A stretch of DNA of 64,000 bases, from positions 172,345-236,344 of the forward strand of contig NZ_QKRX01000006.1 of NCBI RefSeq assembly GCF_003284585.1. Reading direction: 5' to 3'. The notes beneath the pieces are model-generated. The model was not told where the DNA came from, searched no databases, and saw nothing but the letters and a program-made list of their open reading frames with translations. Position 1 is the stretch's first letter; every line of letters starts with the position of its first letter. Position numbers and translations under genes: made by a program. Origin of the DNA: Nitrincola tibetensis. GTDB taxonomy: Bacteria > Pseudomonadota > Gammaproteobacteria > Pseudomonadales > Balneatricaceae. This document shows, piece after piece, positions 34,611-43,385 of this stretch.

Positions 34611-36286
34611 TGAGATTATCGGCTTATACGATGCAAGGTGTGATGCTAGCCACGGCTGGCATCCTTTTGCTCTTGGTTGGATTGCCTTTAATCTACATTG
34701 TATTACAGGCTATTTTCCCAGATTTAAGCCGGGGCAGCTGGGCTCAGCCTTTTTCGGTGTTTATGCCAACACTAAAAGATCCTGAGCTCGCGCATTTGCT
34801 CGGCAATACCCTCAAGCTTGGTTTGGCCGTTGTGCTGGGCAGTGCCTTGCTCGCGATTCCACTGGGTGCCTTAAGAGCACTGGCGAAAGTGCCAGGCGCT
34901 GCTATTTGGGATGTGGTGTTTCTGGTTCCTTTCTTGATACCGCCTTACATTGCGGCTTTGGCATGGATGATGTCCTTACAAAACCGTGGCTACTTGCAAC
35001 AACTCCTTGGGTTTAATGCCGATGCATTTTTATTCTCCTTCTGGGGGATTGCATTCGTCATGGTGCTGAATGTTTTCCCTGTGGTTTACTTTGCCATTTC
35101 AAGAACATTAATGGCTGTCGGCGGGCGTTATGCATCGGTGGGACGTGTCTGTGGTGCTGGACCATGGCGGTCATTCTTTCGAATTAGCTTGCCCTTATCG
35201 ATCCCTGGTATGGCGGCGAGTTTGCTGTTGGTGTTTGTTTTAACGATTGAAGAGTTTGGAACACCCGCGACATTGGGGGCTCAATCTGGCTACTTTGTGT
35301 TAGTAACGGGCATTCATGAGCGTTTTTCCGACTGGCCTTTGGATATTCCCGGTGCGTCGGTCTTGTCATTATTGTTGGTGATACTGGCCATGGCGGCCTT
35401 TTATTTTCAGCATTGGTTGGTCACGCGCCGTTCTTACATTTCGGTGACGGGTAAGCCGTCTGCGATTGAACAGATTGAACTAGGTCGTTTGAAGTGGCCG
35501 GTGTTTATGCTGTTTATGTTGGTTGCGTTTATTTCAGTGGCGGTTCCGATTTTAGCGGTGCTGGCAACGGCGCTCTCCTCGACCTTATCGGGTGGGTTGA
35601 GCTGGAGTAACCTATCACTGCGGCATTTTGAGGCGTTATTTGATAACCGTGCAGGTGCGCTGCAGGCCTTGTCGACCAGTCTAGGTTTGGCTACGGGGGC
35701 GGCGCTGTTAACGGGAATTCTGGGTGCCTTGATTGGCTATTTAGTGGTGCGAGCGCAAGTTAAAGGCCATAAGCTTTTGGATTTCCTATCGTTATTGCCC
35801 AATGCGATGCCTGGGATAGTGATTGCTGTGGGGTTAATTCTCGCGTGGAATCAAACGCATTGGCCGATTCAGGTGTACAACACCAGTGCCATGCTGTTGT
35901 TGGCCTACACCTGTTTGCTACTGCCATATCCGGTGCGTTATGCTAGTGCAAGCTTCCGGCAAATGAGTGAAAATCTTGAAGCCGCCGCGCGAGTCTGTGG
36001 GGCTGGGTTTATTCAAATGTTTATCCGAGTGTTGCTGCCCGCCTTATCTCCGGCACTGATTGTGGCGATGCTACTGGTGTTTGCGATCGCGTCAAGGGAG
36101 CTAGTTGCCTCGCTCATGGTTGCTCCAGCAGGCCTGACGACGGTATCAACCTTTGTCTTCGGTCAATTTGAGCAGGGGTCACCTGGTTTGGGGATGGCGA
36201 TGAGTGTTGTGGCCATTTTTAGTACGACATTTCTCTTATTGGTATTGACCCTGTTGGGGCGTCGTCGACTGAGTGGTGAATATTAA
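34610..36286 (+). CDS. Two-lobed ABC importer permease, PhnU2 type
   Basis: A 558-residue membrane protein with two homologous halves, each with about six segments and an EAA loop (VGRVCGAGPWRSFFRI near 185; LEAAARVCGAGFIQMF near 460). A single fused permease is the form found in putative 2-aminoethylphosphonate importers. Its ATG shares a base with the upstream stop. Confidence 0.87.
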   Translation: MRLSAYTMQGVMLATAGILLLLVGLPLIYIVLQAIFPDLSRGSWAQPFSVFMPTLKDPELAHLLGNTLKLGLAVVLGSALLAIPLGALRALAKVPGAAIWDVVFLVPFLIPPYIAALAWMMSLQNRGYLQQLLGFNADAFLFSFWGIAFVMVLNVFPVVYFAISRTLMAVGGRYASVGRVCGAGPWRSFFRISLPLSIPGMAASLLLVFVLTIEEFGTPATLGAQSGYFVLVTGIHERFSDWPLDIPGASVLSLLLVILAMAAFYFQHWLVTRRSYISVTGKPSAIEQIELGRLKWPVFMLFMLVAFISVAVPILAVLATALSSTLSGGLSWSNLSLRHFEALFDNRAGALQALSTSLGLATGAALLTGILGALIGYLVVRAQVKGHKLLDFLSLLPNAMPGIVIAVGLILAWNQTHWPIQVYNTSAMLLLAYTCLLLPYPVRYASASFRQMSENLEAAARVCGAGFIQMFIRVLLPALSPALIVAMLLVFAIASRELVASLMVAPAGLTTVSTFVFGQFEQGSPGLGMAMSVVAIFSTTFLLLVLTLLGRRRLSGEY

Positions 36287-36324
36287 CGTTAATACCTGAC
36301 AGAATCAGAGGGGCGGAACAACGA

Positions 36325-36726
36325 ATGCGTTTTATTGGCAAGTTACTCGCCCCTGTGGTTTTCTGGATTGCGTATGCGTTGTTTCGCTCACCTTTTGCCC
36401 GCAGTGGAAAAGCCCAACACCAAGGCGTGATGAAGCTTTTCCGGTATGCTGCCGATCATGACAACCGTCGTGCTTTATCCGTTTACGGACATTTGCTGCA
36501 TTTCCGAGGGGAGGGCGTTAGTAACCGTGTGCAGGGTGCTATTTACTTGCAGCGCGCTGCTGATTTAGGGGATATGAAAGCGCAATATCAGATGGGTCGG
36601 GTATTTGAGCAGGGCTTCGAGCATTATTTTCAGCCGGATGGTGTAAAAGCCAAACAGTATTATGCGCTCGCGGCCAAACAAGGGCATATGTTGGCACAGC
36701 GTTGGTTGGAGCAGAGTGATGTGTAA
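36325..36726 (+). CDS. Small Sel1-like repeat membrane protein
   Basis: A 133-residue protein with one N-terminal hydrophobic segment (LLAPVVFWIAYALF) and two to three Sel1/TPR-like repeats (RRALSVYGHLLHFRGEGV, KAQYQMGRVFEQGFEHYF, KQYYALAAKQGHMLAQRWL). It is 38 bp after the permease and probably the last gene of that operon. Role unknown; Sel1 repeats mediate protein contacts. Confidence 0.7.
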   Translation: MRFIGKLLAPVVFWIAYALFRSPFARSGKAQHQGVMKLFRYAADHDNRRALSVYGHLLHFRGEGVSNRVQGAIYLQRAADLGDMKAQYQMGRVFEQGFEHYFQPDGVKAKQYYALAAKQGHMLAQRWLEQSDV

Positions 36727-36750
36727 GGGCTCCAACCGTTTGTCAACGTA

Positions 36751-37631
36751 CTAGTCTTTACTGCCTGCTCTGTCAGCCAGCACTTCAATCCATATCGCAC
36801 TTGCTAAATGTTTACGTATTGCGGCATTCACTTGGTCTAGAGTGACAGCAGCAAAGTCATTATTGCGCTTGATCCAGTCGTGATAGGTGTGTCCTCGATA
36901 GGTTTGATTGGGTAGCTGCGCTAAAATGATTTGGTCTTGGCCAAGCGCTAATTGTCGCTCTTGAAAAATTGTCTGTTTTGCCTGTAATAGCTCCTCTTCC
37001 GTAATGCCAACCTCGATCAACTTTGACACTTCATCTCTTACTAAGTCAGCAAACTTTTCACCTTGCGTCATCGGGTAGCTCGACTCTATATTAATCCAAC
37101 TGTCTGTTCCTAAATTGGCAATTTTAATCGACGTTCGAATACCATAGGTTAGCCCTTTATCTTGGCGAAATCGCTTGCTTAAACGTGACTGGGTAGGATG
37201 GCGGCCAAGTACACGTTCAGCTTCTAAAGCGAGCAAAAAATCTAGTTTTCCGAGTCCGAGTCTAACATCGCCGAGTAGCGTGTGCGGTCATAACTTGTCG
37301 TCGCATTGAATTGTATGCCGCGCTGGGACAGTTCTTGCGTGAGTGCTTCGCCTGAGCGCTGCTCGGTGCCCCTGAACATCAGATGTTCGAGCAAGTGAGC
37401 GGTTCCACTTTTGCCCTCTGGGTCATCTAAGGAGCCGACTTGATAGATCAAATTGAAGAAAACGGCATCTCCTGAAGCATCGGGTGCGAGAATGATTTTC
37501 AAGCCATTGGCTAGTCGGTATTTGGCAATATCACCCCGTTCCGCCACTTTTTCCAGTGCAACTGAATATGTTGAGGCCATCAGTAGTAATAAGGCGAATA
37601 ATACAGACTGAACTCCATTGTTTTTAAGCAT
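36751..37631 (-). pseudogene. Broken M16-family zinc metallopeptidase
   Basis: The 5' part encodes a signal peptide and the zinc motif HLLEH with SGTAHLLEHLMFRGTE, ending in a stop at 37242. The 3' part continues in another frame (LALEAERVLGRHPTQSRL, then the KGLTYG C-lobe motif). Loss of one base at about 37244 breaks the frame after SDSEN. About 200 residues between AERV and the RHPTQSRL segment are also missing relative to the roughly 430-residue family. It lies downstream of the bacteriocin exporter on the same strand. Confidence 0.82.
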
Positions 37632-37703
37632 TTCGATTCCTGTTCATTGATTTGTTGTCTGAAACTTACTTTTTAACGTTAGCTATTTCTGAACAGTCTT
37701 TAG

Positions 37704-39788
37704 TCATTCAGAAATAGCTGTATCAAGTCTTATATCTTCAGAAATAACGCCTTTTTCCAAGGCAATGATGCGTTTGACAAGAGCAACTGTCTCTCGGCGG
37801 TGTGCAATAACAATACGTGTCATTGATAAGGCTTGAAGATTTTGAACCACATGGTGTTCGCCATGTAGGTCAAGGTGACTGGTTGCTTCATCTAATGCCA
37901 GAATGACTGGTTGCTTATAAAGGGCACGTGCCAATAGTAGCCGTTGTTTCTGACCGCCGGATAAACCGCTACCCATTTCAGCAACGAGTGTTTGGTAACC
38001 CATCGGCATGTTGATAATGGCTTTGTGGATATTCGCTTGTTTCGCTGCAGCTTCTATTCGCTCTTGTGTCGCTTGTGGATCAAAGCAGGCGATGTTTTCA
38101 GCCAAAGAGCCTGCCATCATTTGATCATCCTGCATCACTACTCCAACTAGATTTCTCAATGCCGTTGGCCCTAATTGACGCAGAGAGATACCCCCAATGC
38201 GTATGTCGCCTTCTGTTGGTGTTAGTAGCCCTAGCATTAACTTGAAAAGAGTCGATTTTCCGCAACCTGAGCGACCGACTAAGGCAACTGAGTCGCCGGC
38301 ATTCACTTTGAGATTTAAGTCTCTTATTACCCAAGGTTCACTATCTGCGTAGCGAAAAGAAACATTGATAAATTCAATAGAGGGTTCGATTCTGGTTAAG
38401 TCTGTTTCCATGAAGTTGTCGGGCTCGGGTGGCTCAAGAGCAATATCTGCTAAACGCTCTGCGTGCAATGAGAGCATTTTGATTTCCACACCTAAGTCGA
38501 TGAGTTTGCTTGCGCGGTTAGTGAATTGACTTTTATAGGCTAAAAACGCGAGTAACATCCCGAGTGTTAGTGTGTTGTCCAGTACAGCAAGGCCGCCAAT
38601 ATAGAGGATAAACATGCCTTCAAGACCAAAAATCAATGTGTTGCAGCCTGCGAAAACGAGTAATATTTTTTGTGTTTTTAAGTCTCGATTTTGTACATCG
38701 GTTAAAAGGTTTTGCCAAGTGGCGAGCCGTAAGGGAGTCGCATTAAAGAGTTTTAAGGGTTGGACAGCGCGGATTGTTTCTAGGAAATAGGCATTCTCTC
38801 GTGTTGCTAACACTATGCGTTCTTCTGTGGCGTTACGCAATGGACGGTAAAAAACGAGCCGTAAGAGGCTGTAAAAGACAACGGCAATTAGCACAATGCC
38901 TGTCAGTGCTTTGTTGTAAAGTAACATCATGCCTAGCGTTATGAGTGCCACAAGTGCATCAAGCACAATGGTGACAGCACCCTGAGCCAGAATATTGCGA
39001 ATAGCTCCTAGAGATTGGAATCTCGCTGTTATGTCACCTAGGTGGCGCTTTTCAAAATAGGGCCAAGGTAGGCGTAACAAATGGTGAAAAAAGTTGCTGG
39101 TCCATTGCAAGGTTAGCTGTTGATTTAGGCGCAACCCCATCCAGCCTTGTGCCATGCGTAATGCAAAGTCAATAATTAGCAGTAGGCACCCACCCAGCAC
39201 GACCAGTAACAGTAAATCATAATCGGCTGAAACAAGAGCATGATCAACAACCCATTGAGTAACTTGCGGAGACAAAAGAGCGATAACTTCTAAAGCGAGA
39301 GCCAGTAAAAGAATATTACCGAGTGCTCGCTTTAGACCTAGAATTCGGCCTGTAAGGTCTCTTAGTCGTAATCGAGGTTTTTGTTGAGCGGGTTGAAAGT
39401 TAGCACTTGGCGTGAGTTCCAAAGCAACACCTGTAAAGCAACGAGACACCTCATCCATTCTTAGTTTTCTACGGCCAACGGCTGGGTCAAGAATTATTAT
39501 GTGGTCTCGTTTAACTTTTTCCAACACAACGAAGTGGTTTAGATTCCAGTGGAGAATACAGGGCAAGCGCAGTTGTTTAATTTCATCAAGTTCCAATCGC
39601 AGAGGACGACAAGAAAAATTAAGCGCCTGGGCATAGTTGGCAATTTGTGCTAAATGGCTACCTTTGACAGAAATAGCAAAACGGCGCCGTAACATAGAAA
39701 GGTCCAAATGCAGGCCATATGCACTTGCAATCATAGCTAGGCAGGCAAGCCCGCACTCTTGGCTTTCAGCTTGTAAAATGGCTCTCAT
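37704..39788 (-). CDS. C39-peptidase ABC exporter (bacteriocin processing and export)
   Basis: A 694-residue protein. A C39 cysteine peptidase (about 1-130) has QESQECGLACLAM (Cys near 12), His in HWNLNHFVVL (near 86) and Asp in LDPAVG (near 101). Six membrane segments follow (about 155-440), then an ABC ATPase with Walker A GRSGCGKST, signature LSGGQKQR and ILALDEATSHLD. It cuts double-glycine leaders while exporting the peptides. The start lies 3 bp after the JmjC gene stop, so they are co-translated. Confidence 0.92.
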   Translation of the reverse strand: MRAILQAESQECGLACLAMIASAYGLHLDLSMLRRRFAISVKGSHLAQIANYAQALNFSCRPLRLELDEIKQLRLPCILHWNLNHFVVLEKVKRDHIIILDPAVGRRKLRMDEVSRCFTGVALELTPSANFQPAQQKPRLRLRDLTGRILGLKRALGNILLLALALEVIALLSPQVTQWVVDHALVSADYDLLLLVVLGGCLLLIIDFALRMAQGWMGLRLNQQLTLQWTSNFFHHLLRLPWPYFEKRHLGDITARFQSLGAIRNILAQGAVTIVLDALVALITLGMMLLYNKALTGIVLIAVVFYSLLRLVFYRPLRNATEERIVLATRENAYFLETIRAVQPLKLFNATPLRLATWQNLLTDVQNRDLKTQKILLVFAGCNTLIFGLEGMFILYIGGLAVLDNTLTLGMLLAFLAYKSQFTNRASKLIDLGVEIKMLSLHAERLADIALEPPEPDNFMETDLTRIEPSIEFINVSFRYADSEPWVIRDLNLKVNAGDSVALVGRSGCGKSTLFKLMLGLLTPTEGDIRIGGISLRQLGPTALRNLVGVVMQDDQMMAGSLAENIACFDPQATQERIEAAAKQANIHKAIINMPMGYQTLVAEMGSGLSGGQKQRLLLARALYKQPVILALDEATSHLDLHGEHHVVQNLQALSMTRIVIAHRRETVALVKRIIALEKGVISEDIRLDTAISE

Positions 39789-39791
39789 ATA

Positions 39792-41006
39792 TCAAATTAC
39801 ACTGAGTTCTTTTGCAATTTTTCCTGTTTGAGGTATTGAACTAAATTTCTCGCTTATTAGTTCGATAACATCATTCAAGGCAAGTTGAAAAAGCAGTTCA
39901 TGTAATTTGCTGGTTGGATAATCAGAGAATTCATCAATGATATCTTTTACCCTACAAGGGTTATGATTATTTATGTAAGTAATGAGATTCTGTGCAATAT
40001 CATCGACATTGAGCCTGTTACCATTGACTATCATCTGCCCATTCGAAAATGGATGAAGCATGTTTACATTGAGTCGGACGTGTTGTGAATCTTTGAGTTG
40101 TTTTACTTTGTTATTGGCTAAAACACCTAAAGAGATTTTAGAATCTACTCGCTGCTGTCCAATGTAATCAGCCATAAACCTTTCAAACATATCACGGTTT
40201 GGTATTAATGCACTAAATTCACGTCCAAAGGATTCAAGCGATATTTGGCTACCTTCATAACTATGTAAATTTCGACGCCCTTCTAGCATATCGGGAGCAA
40301 ATTGAATGAGCCAACTCAGATAATCAAATCCTGTTGGAGCAAAAGTACCAATTGCTAAGTGAAAAGTTTCACCATCAAGTGGTATAGGGTTATGCCACCA
40401 TCCACGAGGGACATAGAGTACATCTCCAGCTTCAAGAATTATATCCCAGTATACCTCTTCTGGCTCTTTGGCATCTGCTATATTCTTGGTTTGCTGCATA
40501 TAAAGAGGTAACTCAAAAGTTGGTTTCTTTAAAATCCAACGCTTGCGACCTTTTATCTGAACTGCAAATACATCTCGAGTATCCCAATGGGATCTATAGG
40601 AAGACTTTGCACTAAATGCGGCATAGCCACTGGTGATCACTTGAGCATTTGCAAATTGAGCAATCTGTCGGGAAATATTACTTACTAAAGGCTCATTTCT
40701 AATTCTGTTATATACTAGGGTTGCGCCCTTTCGCATATAGTCATAAACTACCGGCTTTATAAATCGGTGCTCTACTTTCCCAACGTTAATATAGGCCTCA
40801 ACATATTCCTCTTTGGGAACCTCGTAGCCATTCATTAATTTAAAACTTTGATCTGATGCATCTGCACGTTCATATATTTCGCTGATTTCGTCCCAGCTAA
40901 TATTTAAACTATGAATAGATTGCTTGAATAATAAGGGTTTTTGATAGACATAGTCTGAAAAGAATACATCTTTTTTAATTCTGAATTCTATGTGATTATT
41001 TTCCAT
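39792..41006 (-). CDS. JmjC/cupin-type 2-oxoglutarate Fe(II) hydroxylase
   Basis: A 404-residue protein of the ribosomal-oxygenase-like JmjC group (YcfD/MINA relatives). The iron ligands are His140 and Asp142 (SHWDTRDVF) and His205 (AGDVLYVPRGWWH). A Lys in GRKRW near 155 could hold 2-oxoglutarate. The C-terminal 100 residues look like a winged helix (DDIAQNLITYINNH, HELLFQLALNDVIELI), as in ribosomal oxygenases. It lies between the exporter and the two precursor peptides, so those peptides are its likely substrates. This is inferred, and a house-keeping ribosomal substrate cannot be excluded. Confidence 0.8.
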   Translation of the reverse strand: MENNHIEFRIKKDVFFSDYVYQKPLLFKQSIHSLNISWDEISEIYERADASDQSFKLMNGYEVPKEEYVEAYINVGKVEHRFIKPVVYDYMRKGATLVYNRIRNEPLVSNISRQIAQFANAQVITSGYAAFSAKSSYRSHWDTRDVFAVQIKGRKRWILKKPTFELPLYMQQTKNIADAKEPEEVYWDIILEAGDVLYVPRGWWHNPIPLDGETFHLAIGTFAPTGFDYLSWLIQFAPDMLEGRRNLHSYEGSQISLESFGREFSALIPNRDMFERFMADYIGQQRVDSKISLGVLANNKVKQLKDSQHVRLNVNMLHPFSNGQMIVNGNRLNVDDIAQNLITYINNHNPCRVKDIIDEFSDYPTSKLHELLFQLALNDVIELISEKFSSIPQTGKIAKELSVI

Positions 41007-41103
41007 TATTAGCGCCTATTTGTATTGGCATTTTTCTTATGTCCTAGCTTGATTTTTTGGTGATATCTATAAAGGGTTGGCTTTTTGCACTACGAATTTC
41101 AAC

Positions 41104-41295
41104 TTAATGATTTCCATAAAAAAATACCCCTATAATGACTGGAACTGATATTAGTATCCAAAATGTCATGCCTGGATTTTCTTTTTTATCAGGAACGGTT
41201 ACAAGTCCCAGTTTTACAGAGACTATAGCTAAAAATATAACTATTATTAATATTAAAGCAACTGCTAGGATATCTGATGTCATAAATTGTTCCAT
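41104..41295 (-). CDS. Small two-helix membrane protein in the bacteriocin cluster
   Basis: A 63-residue protein with two hydrophobic helices (ILAVALILIIVIFLAIVSV and MTFWILISVPVIIGVFFY) joined by a charged loop. The start may be the second Met (MTSDIL), which has GGAA 7 nt upstream. No family recognised. Small membrane proteins beside class II bacteriocin genes are often immunity factors. Confidence 0.6.
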   Translation of the reverse strand: MEQFMTSDILAVALILIIVIFLAIVSVKLGLVTVPDKKENPGMTFWILISVPVIIGVFFYGNH

Positions 41296-41341
41296 GCTAT
41301 AATTGAAGCCCTATATGGTATTAGAGCTCCAGTTTTACTAT

Positions 41342-41569
41342 TTAGTTATATGGTGTTCCGCCAGCGTAATCATTTTCATCCATAAGCCCCGTCCCTATTG
41401 TGTATCCACCAAAGAAAGAAAAGGCTATAGCGCCACCTATCCCGACCCATCCGACAGGAGTTGAGGCTATAACTAAACCAATGCCGACACTTGCTAGGCC
41501 AGTTCCAACCGCCGCATAGTCTACTCCACCTGATATAACATCCATCTCAGAGATTTTTAAATCTCTCAT
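41342..41569 (-). CDS. Double-glycine-leader bacteriocin-like precursor 1
   Basis: A 75-residue peptide. The leader MRDLKISEMDVISGG (15 residues) fits the class II leader pattern and ends at GG. The core of about 60 residues is rich in Gly, Ala, Ile and Val (VGTGLASVGIGLVIAS, GWVGIGGAIAFSFFGGY), so it is probably membrane-active. It ends in the polar tail DENDYAGGTPYN, closely like the tail of precursor 2. AAAGGA precedes the ATG at good spacing. No cysteines, so no lanthionine or disulfide. Confidence 0.85.
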   Translation of the reverse strand: MRDLKISEMDVISGGVDYAAVGTGLASVGIGLVIASTPVGWVGIGGAIAFSFFGGYTIGTGLMDENDYAGGTPYN

Positions 41570-41617
41570 GTTAAGTCCTTTCTTTTTAAGGTTGTTTTAA
41601 TTCGAAAGTATGTAGTG

Positions 41618-41830
41618 TTAATCATTTTTTAGTATCAAAAATTTGGTCCAAACCAGTAGCCATGATAGGTAAGCACCAACATAAATGAATGCAAGATTTT
41701 TGTCTTCCAAGCTTAAAAGTAAGGCTGCAAGAACAATGTAAAATGCCAGTGATCTAATTATATTGGTTTTAATAGAATATCTTTCGTAAAACCTTAGCTC
41801 AATATCTAACAGTCTTTCTAGTATCTTCAT
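41618..41830 (-). CDS. Small two-helix membrane protein, candidate immunity
   Basis: A 70-residue protein with a charged N-terminus (KILERLLDIELRFYERYS) and two hydrophobic helices (IIRSLAFYIVLAALLLSL; LAFIYVGAYLSWLLVW). The ATG at 41830 has GAGG at 8 nt; an in-frame ATG 39 nt upstream has no such site. It lies just upstream of precursor 1 and is a likely partner of it. No family recognised. Confidence 0.65.
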   Translation of the reverse strand: MKILERLLDIELRFYERYSIKTNIIRSLAFYIVLAALLLSLEDKNLAFIYVGAYLSWLLVWTKFLILKND

Positions 41831-41988
41831 GCAGCTAACCTCAAAATTGATTTCTAGAAAATAATGCATACAGTCTTCTGGGTTTGAAACTATCCCTTTT
41901 GAAGGGAAGGTTTTTATGTTATTTGAGGTGCTTGGATGGATGACTATTTTTGTGTGTTAGGTGAAAGAACACTCTTTTAAAAATGTAT

Positions 41989-42225
41989 TTATGATTTGTT
42001 ATTCTGATTATTTAATGATTCCTCTATCGTTTTTGATTTGTATAATAGTAACATCAATAGACATAAGATTATATTGAAACTAGATTCTAACATTTCATCT
42101 CTTCCTCCAGTGAAGCTATAAAAAATATATCGCATACCACTAAATAAAGAGAAAAAGACAAGAAATGAAACATATGCTTTTAAAGATAATTTATATATCC
42201 ATGACCTATGCTTGATCTTGTTCAT
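41989..42225 (-). CDS. Small two-helix membrane protein, candidate immunity
   Basis: A 78-residue basic protein with two hydrophobic helices (AYVSFLVFFSLFSG and FNIILCLLMLLLY) and a polar tail. AGGA lies 8-9 nt before the ATG. It follows precursor 2 on the same strand, the expected place for its immunity gene. No family recognised. Confidence 0.62.
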   Translation of the reverse strand: MNKIKHRSWIYKLSLKAYVSFLVFFSLFSGMRYIFYSFTGGRDEMLESSFNIILCLLMLLLYKSKTIEESLNNQNNKS

Positions 42226-42331
42226 AATTGTTATCCTGATGATATAACTTATTAAATATTCAACTTGTTCATTATGAGATTAGTTAAGCTGTTCACTAAT
42301 CTATAAAAAAACTTATGTATTAATATGTTAG

Positions 42332-42592
42332 TTATGAATAACTTGTTCCATCAGCGTAGTCACTCCCATCTTGAAAATAATCCCATGCTGCGGCTCCTAT
42401 ACCCCACGCGGCTCCAACTCCAGCACCCCAAAGACCACCTACTCTAGCGCCAACGACAGCTCCTCTGACACCACCTCCAATTATACCGCCAACAGCACCC
42501 CATGTTACAATTGATGTACCTATTGAATTGGTAGTATCCAATACACCTGAGCCGACAACAGCTTCCATGTCTGATATATTAATCTCTCTCAT
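42332..42592 (-). CDS. Double-glycine-leader bacteriocin-like precursor 2
   Basis: An 86-residue peptide. The leader MREINISDMEAVVGS aligns residue by residue with that of precursor 1, with Gly-Ser at the cut. The core of about 71 residues has repeated glycine motifs (WGAVGGIIGGGVRGAVVGA, GGLWGAGVGAAWGIGAAA) and the tail DGSDYADGTSYS. The ATG at 42592 has GAGG at 8 nt; an in-frame ATG 51 nt further up lies at the predicted transcript start. With precursor 1 it may form a two-peptide bacteriocin. Confidence 0.84.
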   Translation of the reverse strand: MREINISDMEAVVGSGVLDTTNSIGTSIVTWGAVGGIIGGGVRGAVVGARVGGLWGAGVGAAWGIGAAAWDYFQDGSDYADGTSYS

Positions 42593-42649
42593 ATATTTAA
42601 CCTCATGTTTAAGTTTTTGGTGTTTTTGATAATATAAGTACACTTGCTG

Positions 42650-42695
42650 ATTATACTTCTTGATATGTTTAAGGTAACCCCTATAGATGTAGGGT
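42650..42695 (-). promoter_or_regulatory. Activator-type promoter of precursor 2
   Basis: A consensus -10 TATAAT lies on the minus strand at 42655-42650. The -35 area is poor (GTTACC). A dyad, CCTATAGATGTAGGGT on the plus strand (42680-42695), is centred about 44 bp before the expected start, the usual place for a class II activator. 13 of its 16 bases match the site at 43163-43178. Confidence 0.6.
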
Positions 42696-42826
42696 GTAAT
42701 TATGAAAGTAGAAATTTCAACTGTGAATTCAGTTGATTTTTAATTGCATATAAACATGCGAAAGAAATGGATATTCTATATTCGGATGTAAGGTTGTTGA
42801 TAATTCGCGAATAAAATGCCTTCTTT

Positions 42827-43066
42827 TTATTTAAGATCTCCAAAAAATATTTTAAAAATATTTTTTTTCGTTGGTTTTCTTGAGTAAGATTCTATATTTT
42901 TTTTGTTTGTGTAAAAAAACCTGGCGATAGGAATGCATCCAAGGCTAAAGGTGATTCCAATAAATGCTATTTTCTCAATAGGGTCTAATGATGATTTGCT
43001 GGCCATGAAAACTATTGTTATTAAAAGTATTATGTAAAAAATTGATGAGAATTTAAAGTAGCTCAT
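42827..43066 (-). CDS. Small two-helix membrane protein in the bacteriocin cluster
   Basis: A 79-residue protein with two hydrophobic helices (IFYIILLITIVFMA and IAFIGITFSLGCIPIARFF) and a strongly basic tail (KKNIESYSRKPTKKNIFK). Basic, two-helix proteins of this size are typical immunity candidates. The ribosome site is weak. It is the first gene behind the regulator-type promoter at 43134-43178. Confidence 0.58.
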   Translation of the reverse strand: MSYFKFSSIFYIILLITIVFMASKSSLDPIEKIAFIGITFSLGCIPIARFFYTNKKNIESYSRKPTKKNIFKIFFGDLK

Positions 43067-43133
43067 GGTAGTGATGGTTTGCCTATTTAATTAAGATCAG
43101 TGTTTTTAAATTTAATATATAAAATGTTTGTAG

Positions 43134-43178
43134 ATTGTATTGAGTTTTTATGGGTAAAAAATCCTACAAGTGTAGGGT
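43134..43178 (-). promoter_or_regulatory. Activator-type promoter behind luxR
   Basis: Minus-strand -10 TACAAT at 43139-43134 with a dyad CCTACAAGTGTAGGGT (plus strand, 43163-43178) centred about 32 bp upstream of it, nearly the same geometry as at 42650-42695. The hairpin followed by a T-run on the minus strand could also end the luxR transcript. Confidence 0.55.
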
Positions 43179-43179
43179 A

Positions 43180-43365
43180 TTATTGCTTTAAATGATGGGC
43201 TGCAATCAATTCAACACGATTACTCACACCCGTCTTGCGTAGCATAGACGAAACATGATCCCTAACAGTAAAATCACTAATATTCAAATAAACAGCGATC
43301 TGTTTATTGGTTTTTCCTTGAATAAGCAGTTGGTAGACATCCTTTTCTCTTTTAGTGAATTCCAT
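43180..43365 (-). CDS. Stand-alone LuxR/GerE-type DNA-binding regulator
   Basis: A 61-residue protein consisting only of the LuxR C-terminal helix-turn-helix: FTKREKDVYQLLIQGKTNKQ, then IAVYLNISDFTVRDHVSSML. It has no sensor or receiver domain. The ATG at 43365 has GGAG 6 nt upstream; longer frames would overlap the hlyD gene. It is the best candidate to bind the two matching dyads in this cluster. Confidence 0.85.
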   Translation of the reverse strand: MEFTKREKDVYQLLIQGKTNKQIAVYLNISDFTVRDHVSSMLRKTGVSNRVELIAAHHLKQ

Positions 43366-43385
43366 GTTAGTCTCCATTATGTTAT

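Noticed and set aside
32510..36286. Ferric iron importer (FbpABC) annotation
   Set aside because: The proteins belong to the same superfamily, but four tandem PhoB half-sites precede the operon and the binding protein lacks the paired iron-ligand tyrosines, so a phosphorus compound is a better fit.
41880..41920. Third copy of the bacteriocin regulator site
   Set aside because: TCCCTT/AAGGGA around 41893-41907 is a dyad but differs from the CCTAYA...TGTAGGGT pattern in sequence and spacing and has no matching -10.
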